Assembly: GCA_017979445.1 (NCBI GenBank)
Contig: CM030704.1
Coordinates: 13,127,658 to 13,191,657, forward strand
DNA: 64,000 nt
Direction of reading: 5' to 3'
From: Akebia trifoliata
Taxonomy: Eukaryota; Streptophyta; Magnoliopsida; Ranunculales; Lardizabalaceae
Made by a program: the position numbers and the translations under genes. How positions within the stretch are numbered: position 1 is the stretch's first letter; every line of letters starts with the position of its first letter. The notes beneath the pieces were generated by a model. It saw nothing but the letters and a program-made list of their open reading frames with translations. It made no database searches and was not told the DNA's origin. Below, piece after piece: positions 60,701 to 64,000 of the stretch.

Positions 60701-62381
60701 TCACAATATTTTCACCAAGTTACCAAAAACTTTTAATACCTTATATTCAACATCCAATCCAAATTGAATTAAGATAACACAGAAGCTATGATATCATCAT
60801 CCATCAAATCTAAGCAACCCGAAACTTTAATCAATTATAGACTATCAAAAACAAATGAAGAAACAAAAAAGCCCTATGGTAGCAATGTCAAACTACGTCA
60901 CAAAATGAGCATGTGTTGGGATCCATGTATAATATGGCTCAGTTGTACCAAAATAATATTAAAGAAAACATAGAATATTTTTAAACTTTATAATAACAAA
61001 TAATACTACATTAAAATACACAAAAAATAAATTATATATTCATCTTCCAGTAATTAAAGAGGTCTAACACATTAATAGTTGGACCTATATTTGTAATTGA
61101 TACCTATAAATGTACCCAAGTCCTAGAACATTGTATCAAATATGTCAACTATAACAAGGTGCACATGTGATACGATGTATCGTTACTGTTGTATCATTGT
61201 ACCACAATCACAATATTAGACAATCAAGATTGGTGATAATTAGCAGGTGCAAGCTAGCCTCGTTGGTAAAGTCTTTGGGTGATGATACCATAGACTTGGG
61301 CTCAATTCCACCAGCACCAAACTGATCTCATTGAAAAATCAGGCTTACCGGAAAAAAAATTAGGTTGGTAATAATTAGGATTAGAAAATTATGATTATTT
61401 GCTTTTCCATATTCAGACTTTTGTAGTGTTCCACATAGAAAATCAATATGGGTCAATGTAATCACCCTACAAATATTAATAAACACATTCTATCAAAATG
61501 CAACCACCAAAGACAACTCACAAAAATCATTATCAAATAATCATTTGTTCCAACCCTGTCATTTATCCACTCGTTTTAGATGTAGAAAGAATATGGAAAT
61601 TAATTATATAAGTGTTACAGACATTGTATGGATAAGATAATCCCTTCTGGTAAAATTGTACTTATATCTCTCATGTATGGCCTCAGTTTCATGAGTGCAA
61701 GAAAGGATAAAAAAACTCTGGTCCTTGAAAGGTTAATTAATGGGAGCAGGAAACATTATACGTGATATTAGAACTTAAAAATAGGTTGTGCTACATTGAA
61801 GTTTAGCCTACTCATTGTATATGAAAAATCTAAACATCTAACAATAATTAGAATAAAAGATAAAGTATAAATAATAAAAATAAAAATAAAAAAAGAAAAC
61901 TCATGGCTCTAAAAATGGACTATAAAAATCTTGGAAGTGATAACTAGGGGCTGCGAAGTTTTGTGAGAGCAAAATTCCAAAGCAGAAGCAGCACCATTCG
62001 AAACAACTGAATTTAATTCCCTTGCATTGTGTGGCATGCATGCTTAGTTAAGGAGGATTCTTCTTGTCCGGATAAAAGTATTCATCAATAGAAAATATCC
62101 CTAAAGAACTAAGAACTCACCCCAGCATTGAAAACAAGTTGAATCACACGAATGGGAGCGGCAACCACATCTTTTGATTTGTATCGATCATCCAATGGTA
62201 GACTTTGTTCCAAAATCTAGTCAAATATTGTCATTGTTAAACTAAATAAATATATAATGACAAAGCCACAAACTAAGTGGGTCAATGATGCCTTTAAATT
62301 TACCTGCAAATGATCTCCAAAGAGTTTAACTTGAGATGTTGCTTCATCATCTCTTATTCCAATGAATGCTTCAAATGTAGC
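36688..62381 (-). CDS. NUDT3: Nudix hydrolase 3 / dipeptidyl peptidase III-like protein, C-terminal nine exons (5' end outside window)
   Basis: Nine minus-strand exons join in frame: 62304-62381, 62121-62216, 59772-59878, 59436-59604, 47603-47686, 37835-37929, 37650-37740, 37416-37562 and 36688-36750. They give 930 nt, 309 residues and a TAG stop. All eight introns are GT-AG and phases agree. Residues 127-131 are HECCH followed by GIGPH, the zinc-peptidase motif, and residues 160-165 are EEAKAD, which should supply the third zinc ligand. Other family-like blocks are VAAPIRVIQL, FLAGCFRSIRFGL, KGQALQFNW and MTQPLRVAL. I recognise this as the C-terminal part of plant Nudix hydrolase 3, a fusion of an N-terminal Nudix domain (hydrolysis of nucleoside-diphosphate-linked substrates) with an M49 dipeptidyl peptidase III-like domain. 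The plant protein is about 770 residues, so roughly 60 percent lies beyond base 64000; the Nudix domain is not in the window. Two introns of 9.7 and 11.7 kb hold mobile elements. No stop or frameshift is seen, so the gene is probably functional. Assignment is from remembered family sequence, not a search. Confidence 0.9.
36751..37415 (-). other. Last intron of the NUDT3-like gene
   Basis: 665 bp. A plus-strand open frame of 165 codons (36871-37368) lies inside it but has no recognisable motif and is antisense to the intron; treated as chance. Confidence 0.5.
37416..37562 (-). CDS. NUDT3: NUDT3-like gene, eighth visible exon
   Basis: Codes 49 residues, starting VEGAVEGLSREILTIQAKGD and ending MTQPLRVALDRLEKIK. 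Predominantly helical, lysine and glutamate rich. Donor GTATGG; phase 0 at both ends. Confidence 0.9.
37650..37740 (-). CDS. NUDT3: NUDT3-like gene, seventh visible exon
   Basis: Codes KGQALQFNWLFEKGAFIL and then HSDGTFSVNFAE after completing the split Gly. Intron before it is 94 bp, intron after it 87 bp. Acceptor ACCAG, donor GTACCA. Confidence 0.9.
37835..37929 (-). CDS. NUDT3: NUDT3-like gene, sixth visible exon
   Basis: Codes GLLPKTLVKSMYVSFLAG and then CFRSIRFGLDEAH plus two bases of a split Gly codon. Acceptor CTGCAG; donor GTAGTT. Conserved core of the M49-like domain. Confidence 0.9.
38640..39023 (-). pseudogene. L1-type LINE reverse transcriptase tail, fragment 1
   Basis: The minus strand reads ENVGVALIGDKRRESRLRWF (about 38702-38760), the conserved block near the end of plant LINE reverse transcriptases, with further degraded RT sequence up to 39020. 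It is cut by the copia element at 39024. Confidence 0.6.
39024..39154 (+). repeat. 5' LTR, copia A
   Basis: TGTTGAATAACTC to GTTCTCTCA. Very short LTR for the superfamily. Followed by the initiator-Met-type primer site TTGGTATCAAAAC. Confidence 0.88.
39400..39720 (+). repeat. Degenerate TTGCGACAGCA leader repeats, copia A
   Basis: Between PBS and gag, units such as GACTTGCGACAGCACCTGGG and TTATGACAGCACCTGGGGTG recur every 50-70 bp. The same kind of leader repeat occurs in copia B at 52380-52930. Confidence 0.65.
39846..43939 (+). pseudogene. Copia A gag-pol polyprotein, decayed
   Basis: Starts at MASETYFSSITSNS (39846). Gag segment 40121-40959 contains KREISRLSQGDSSVTTYISQ and a CCHC knuckle CDHCRKLGHVKVRC. 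Protease block WIIDSATSDNMIG follows (DSGA expected; here DSAT). Integrase runs 41266-41865, with YSNVWGPSPV where relatives have D for N, the first catalytic Asp. RT spans 42430-43300, with ALKKTQTWELVPLPSGRKVV, YGLKQVPCAWF and FVDDIV. RNase H ends at VADIHAPT and a stop. Frame breaks at about 40342, 41499, 42543 and 42990 among others. Confidence 0.88.
43947..44077 (+). repeat. 3' LTR, copia A
   Basis: Same ends as the 5' copy, immediately after the purine tract; about four differences in 131 bp indicate a fairly recent insertion. Confidence 0.88.
44078..44330 (-). pseudogene. L1-type LINE reverse transcriptase, fragment 2
   Basis: Follows the copia 3' LTR. The plus-strand words ATCACTCTGGGATG, GTTACTCCATATCTAGTCTC and ACCAACTAACC resemble the upstream RT region of plant LINEs, so this looks like the continuation of the fragment at 38640-39023. 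Weak and diverged. Confidence 0.4.
44331..45455. other. Intron spacer
   Basis: Besides the CA repeat, nothing recognised; a T run at 44970-44983. Confidence 0.25.
44690..44720. repeat. (CA)n microsatellite
   Basis: CACGCACACACATACACACA and further CA units. An 81-codon open frame that starts in it has no recognisable content. Confidence 0.8.
45456..46866 (+). repeat. Candidate long copia (SIRE-type) LTR, solo or truncated
   Basis: Starts TGTCAATACTGTG, contains mirrored TCGGTACCACCGAA/CAGTGCCACCGATC words at 45760-45920, and ends CTATTCACCCCCTTTAGGAC ... TTTCA, directly followed by TTGGTATCCCAAA, a primer site of the copia type. About 1.4 kb, a usual length for SIRE LTRs. Sequence after the PBS is not recognisable as gag. 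The left boundary is inferred. Confidence 0.5.
46881..47602. other. Intron sequence between the LTR and the EEAKAD exon
   Basis: No gene, no clear repeat. Normal intron sequence or very old repeats. Confidence 0.25.
47603..47686 (-). CDS. NUDT3: NUDT3-like gene, fifth visible exon (EEAKAD motif)
   Basis: An isolated 84-bp exon coding ELQELHSALEEAKADIVG and then LWALKFLINQ. The EE..AD motif should supply the third zinc ligand. It lies about 9.7 kb from the next exon and 11.7 kb from the previous one, between mobile elements, yet its frame and splice sites (AAAAAG acceptor, GTTAGA donor) are intact. Confidence 0.9.
48095..48184 (+). pseudogene. Copia RNase H tail ending in a G20 homopolymer
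   Basis: AYLFTKAL (48078) and KLGMDDVYAPTW (48131-48166) are the C-terminal signature of copia polyproteins; the element should continue with the purine tract. Here 20 consecutive G (48165-48184) stand where a TTGAGGGGGAG tract is expected. Upstream pol and the LTR are not seen. Confidence 0.6.
48240..48590 (-). pseudogene. L1-type LINE, 3' terminal coding fragment
   Basis: Minus strand reads ANKTKGRPKRVWIEIVKVDM then EWRNKIHLADP, the usual GRPK..W..DL...RxxWRxxI ending of plant LINE ORF2, preceded by MIEMAGHVTHM. No 3' poly(A) is evident. Confidence 0.65.
48640..49250. repeat. Tandem triplication, 181-bp unit
   Basis: ACATTTG(T/C)T(C/T)ACT.AAGTG occurs at 48714, 48895 and 49076, exactly 181 bp apart. 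Units also share TACATG.CCTTTCTTACATAA and GGCATTTATGATAA. Divergence is moderate. Confidence 0.85.
49251..49832. other. Intron spacer
   Basis: No recognised gene. The open frame at 49137-49418 (minus) overlaps the repeat and has no known motif. Confidence 0.25.
49833..50331 (-). repeat. LTR-like block abutting copia C
   Basis: Minus strand has CTCTATAAATAGGGAAGG (about 50080) like an LTR promoter, and the block ends ATGTATAACA exactly where copia C coding sequence begins (TSSAFVASTSSSS). It may be a solo LTR inserted in copia C. Left boundary and target duplication not established. Confidence 0.35.
50332..51883 (+). pseudogene. Copia C polyprotein, left part (protease, integrase)
   Basis: WVIDSSVIDHMTGESHGFS (from 50377) is the protease block. 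QANLGHVSFQTLCSMIP (50759) is the zinc region of integrase; DAWGPS-type sequence is at about 50905, and AEHKNRHLLGVIRS-like sequence at about 51200. Frameshifts are frequent. Confidence 0.75.
51884..52048 (+). repeat. 5' LTR, copia B (165 bp)
   Basis: Non-canonical TA start and CT end, fixed by the TTATC target duplication. Confidence 0.85.
52380..52930 (+). repeat. Degenerate CAACAGCAGTAG leader repeats, copia B
   Basis: Between PBS and gag. Units such as TTGCGACAGCAGTAG..CTGTTTGAAGAG recur about a dozen times at 30-60 bp spacing, with many substitutions. Similar to the leader of copia A. Confidence 0.7.
53009..57240 (+). pseudogene. Copia B gag-pol polyprotein, decayed
   Basis: Gag begins MTTNPKPKESNSTLWTNFST, with FDGQNFQSWSRSMRLYLGSR typical of the family. 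The zinc knuckle is degenerate (CSHCRKISHQLYPH). Protease: VIDSDAFDHMTGESS (54124). Integrase 54605-55066 has LVHSGVWGPSPV (Gly where the first catalytic Asp is expected), FIDDYSRCTWVYLM and SLRYDNGGEYISDE. RT has NAEMDTLQKNHT, LYGPKPSPQAWLQRF and an intact YVDD (56302-56313). RNase H is seen at 56607-57240. At least eight stops or shifts. Confidence 0.88.
57248..57413 (+). repeat. 3' LTR, copia B (166 bp)
   Basis: Same TA..CT ends as the 5' copy, directly after the purine tract. Confidence 0.85.
57419..59006 (+). pseudogene. Copia C polyprotein, right part (RT, RNase H)
   Basis: KWKAKMKEEMNAL opens the RT (57508). YVKNALHEHLKKEVYMNPSP follows. The catalytic box reads YVDE (58049-58060) instead of YVDD. 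RNase H 58272-58622 has HLDMSRYNDVDWAGASTDRR and STSGYYAFLGGNLVS. Ends KLGMFDMHTPT and TGA. Confidence 0.8.
59014..59435. other. Copia C 3' LTR remnant and intron sequence
   Basis: Begins TGTTGGTGTGTGTATTG. The LTR end cannot be fixed because the 5' LTR is missing. Nothing else recognised before the exon at 59436. Confidence 0.3.
59436..59604 (-). CDS. NUDT3: NUDT3-like gene, fourth visible exon carrying the HECCH zinc motif
   Basis: Codes 56 full residues after completing a split Lys. The codons for HECCH occupy 59493-59507 and are followed by GIGPHTITLPNGQKSTVRL. In M49 peptidases the two histidines bind zinc and the glutamate is catalytic. Acceptor is CCAG, donor GTGAGA. The downstream intron is 11.7 kb. 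Confidence 0.92.
59605..59771 (-). other. Short intron between third and fourth visible exons
   Basis: 167 bp, GTGAAT donor and CCAG acceptor, with an A/T tract at 59709-59745. Splits a Lys codon. Confidence 0.8.
59772..59878 (-). CDS. NUDT3: NUDT3-like gene, third visible exon
   Basis: Codes DVKGPQTVAFNLPNDERI and then KERGTSMVMLKNVSEA plus two bases of a split Lys codon. Donor is GTGAAT. The 2.2-kb intron before it (59879-62120) contains a SINE and a copia LTR. Confidence 0.9.
60066..60088. repeat. (TTA)n microsatellite
   Basis: Seven TTA units in an intron. Confidence 0.8.
60396..60411 (-). other. Copia-type primer-binding site
   Basis: TTGGTATCAGAGAG on the minus strand, 2 bases from the LTR end. 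Complementary to the 3' end of initiator Met-tRNA, the standard copia primer. Confidence 0.7.
60414..60595 (-). repeat. Copia LTR (182 bp) with primer-binding site
   Basis: Read on the minus strand it starts TGTTAGAGGAGGTCTAAC, has TTTTATAAAAATACTG as a TATA region, ends TTCTACA, and is followed by ACTTGGTATCAGAGAGTC, a typical initiator-Met primer site (complement of 60396-60411). About 100 bp of leader may follow on the left. No partner LTR was found in the window. Same strand as the host gene. Confidence 0.7.
61244..61364 (+). mobile_element. tRNA-derived SINE (121 bp) with 14-bp target duplication
   Basis: Flanked by TTGGTGATAATTAG (61230-61243) and TTGGTAATAATTAG (61365-61378), 13 of 14 identical. 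Inside, TAGCCTCGTTGG resembles a pol III A box and GGGCTCAATTCC a B box, about 35 bp apart. The 3' end is A rich (GAAAAAAAATTAGG). Intronic, antisense to the host gene. No family name assigned. Confidence 0.7.
62121..62216 (-). CDS. NUDT3: NUDT3-like gene, second visible exon
   Basis: Codes 32 residues including DDRYKSKDVVAAPIRVIQL. The intron separating it from the previous exon is only 87 bp (62217-62303). Donor is GTGAGT. Phase 0 at both ends. Confidence 0.88.
62304..62381 (-). CDS. NUDT3: NUDT3-like gene, first exon visible in the window
   Basis: Codes 26 residues starting ATFEAFIGIRDDEAT. Acceptor AG (complement of 62382-62383) follows a TTTTCT tract; donor is GTAAAT. Phase 0 at both ends. 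The next upstream exon, expected to end near a GYK motif in relatives, was not found in 62382-64000. Confidence 0.88.
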
Positions 62382-64000
62382 CTAGAAAATATGTAGTGCA
62401 ACCTGTAAGTGACCCAATGAAACCTAATAGGAAATGAATGATATGAAATATCTGTACAGAAAGCTAAGTGAAACAAGTGAAAGACTAACTGCTTCAAATG
62501 TATATAAGCAAAGGAACACATCTGCGATACATCTTGGGATAAACAAACTACATATAAATAAAGAAAGAAGCTCCAAACCACCCAATTAACTTTTCGATGG
62601 ACGAATAAATGCCATCACTAAATTCATCTAATTGAGATGACCAGCCAGCGTTGATTGAAAATATATACTTACGACATTCCTTCACAAACAATTCGAGCAT
62701 GAGCTGTAAAACAATTTTAGAAGTAGAGGATAAGGTGTCTTCTTGCTAAGATTCCTTTGATGAGGCATTCCTTAAAATAGTGGCCCCATTTCAACCCCCA
62801 TTTTGCCTGGCTGCAACATGTAAGGATTTGCATATCTACCATGTAAAGCAGAATTTAACCAAAATTCCACAAACAATACATCCTTCCTAAATTTACATGT
62901 CTTTGATCTCCTCATCATCTGAAGGAAACCGAATTCTTTCCAAACCAAACTTGAAAAAAGTTCAAATTAAAGCTGAATTTCAAGCTTTGACTGCATTACA
63001 AGAGGGACTCGGCCAAAGATCCCTTTCTACAGTACTAATATTGGAGGTGTGAATAGACCTTGAAAGCATGGACAGAGGATAGGTTAACTTGTTTTGTTTT
63101 GTATTACAATTTGCTATGTATAATCATGCCACGAGGTGTTTGTGTGCCAAAGTCGTACTGCATAGATTTAGTATTAGTCCTAATTATCTTAAAAACCCTC
63201 AATTTCTAAATGTATCCCTCCATGGACGATGCATTTACTTCTGTTGTAATTCAACTAACCAAGACTACAACATCAATAAATACTATGCATCATAGGATAT
63301 CTCCTAAATATGATCAATTAATCCATCAATCACTTGTGCAAAAAGATGTGGACTTAGGTTGATCGCTAGTGTAACTCTACGACAACTGGAAACTCATTTA
63401 TCTTACCACCAATTGTTCTAACACTATAACAACCCCAACAAAATATGCTTAACAATGTGATGCAAGACGGTGAGGAAAGAGGAGGAAAAAAGGGTGCTTA
63501 GGGAATGTGGTTGAGGATTTTGGGTAAGGATTAAGGATTAGGGTGATAATAGGAAAAGGGTTTCCAAAAGCCCAATTAGCTATTGAAATGTAAAATGCAA
63601 AGTTTTATAAATTATGATATTTTGATTGGGTTGGATAAGGGATAAAGGAAAAGGATTATAGGGTAAGGATTAAAGGTTAAGAGAATGGGGAAAGGATTAA
63701 GGGTTGAGGAAAAAAGTTTTCAAGAAATCAAGATTCAAGAATCAAAATCAAAGAATTCAAGAATCAAAACTCAAGAAATCAAGAATCAAGAATTCAAGAT
63801 ATCTTGAAAAATCAAGTAAACGTAATTTATGGATTGGTTTCTTGAAAAGATTAGAAGTTTCTTGATGCTTTCTTGATCTCTTACAAATAAACAAAAAAAA
63901 ATTGTAGAAAAAATGGATTGAGGAAGAAGATAGAAGATAATAAAAAGATTAAAGAAAACGATATATTTACCTTGGAATCCCCTAATGATTTCCATGGCAA
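62382..64000. other. Upstream intron of the NUDT3-like gene
   Basis: No further exon found. 63470-63710 is purine rich with GGATTAAGG-like words (GGGTAAGGATTAAGGATTAG and similar). 63719-63815 repeats TCAAGAAT-type words. These look like decaying simple repeats. Confidence 0.45.
63719..63815. repeat. Degenerate TCAAGAAT minisatellite
   Basis: CAAGAATCAAAATC, CAAGAATTCAAGA and similar words recur about ten times with a unit of 8-17 bp. Confidence 0.65.

Noticed and set aside
61244..61364. tRNA gene
   Set aside because: Has A- and B-box-like words but no cloverleaf pairing, an A-rich tail and a 14-bp target duplication, so called a SINE.
63470..63710. Telomere-like GGATTAAGG/TTAGGG words
   Set aside because: Irregular spacing and mixed words; not a telomeric array, only purine-rich simple sequence.
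63953..64000. Possible exon (LPWKSLGDSK then GTAAAT donor) on the minus strand
   Set aside because: The expected preceding exon should end near a GYK motif; this peptide does not match, and no acceptor is visible in the window.

Overview
The window is plant nuclear DNA, from an angiosperm with a large, repeat-rich, AT-rich genome. The evidence is multi-exon GT-AG gene structure, Ty3/gypsy (Tat and chromovirus) and Ty1/copia retrotransposons, L1-type LINE fragments, a tRNA-type SINE, palindromic MITE-like elements, and a retroelement-borne plant mobile domain (PMD) gene. No species can be named from sequence alone. Almost all long open frames belong to decayed mobile elements. Only one host gene is convincing.

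Left part (1-14359). A minus-oriented long LTR element (5' leader 1-2273, LTR 2274-3913) sits inside a Ty3/gypsy chromovirus whose 3' half follows (3914-6162). Next is a second minus-oriented element of the same LTR family (6458-13394, target duplication GCATC). It has lost its coding region and most of its 3' LTR. The two leaders are homologous but carry different tandem arrays at the same place (169-bp and 193-bp monomers). A palindromic MITE cluster lies at 13738-14348.

Middle (14355-30003). One Tat-lineage element of 15.6 kb (14360-29998, target duplication ATATA) is inserted in an AT run beside a MITE. It reads on the minus strand: 5' LTR 29267-29998, gag, protease, RT, RNase H, second RNase H and integrase (29200 down to 22017), then 3' LTR 14360-15179. 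Between integrase and the 3' LTR it carries a decayed PMD gene in the opposite orientation (18352-21544, plus strand) and a 149-bp x 6 tandem array. Every coding part has stops or frameshifts.

30004-36687 holds LTR fragments and a second dense cluster of the palindromic MITE family in AT/CT microsatellites.

Right part (36688-64000). The 3' portion of a host gene runs on the minus strand: nine exons, 930 coding nt, 309 residues plus stop, no frame break. They encode the C-terminal part of the plant Nudix hydrolase 3 / dipeptidyl peptidase III-like (M49) protein, including the HECCH zinc motif. The exons are spread over 25.7 kb because two introns (9.7 and 11.7 kb) have absorbed a complete copia element (39024-44077, itself inside a LINE), a long copia-type LTR, and a second copia element with TA..CT ends (51884-57413, target duplication TTATC) nested in a third copia element. 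A smaller intron holds a SINE with a 14-bp target duplication and a copia LTR with primer-binding site. The 5' part of the gene lies beyond base 64000.

I found no defence system, CRISPR array or new enzyme pathway. The most unusual features are the intact peptidase gene stretched around nested elements, the antisense PMD gene inside the Tat element, and the pairs of related elements carrying unrelated tandem arrays.
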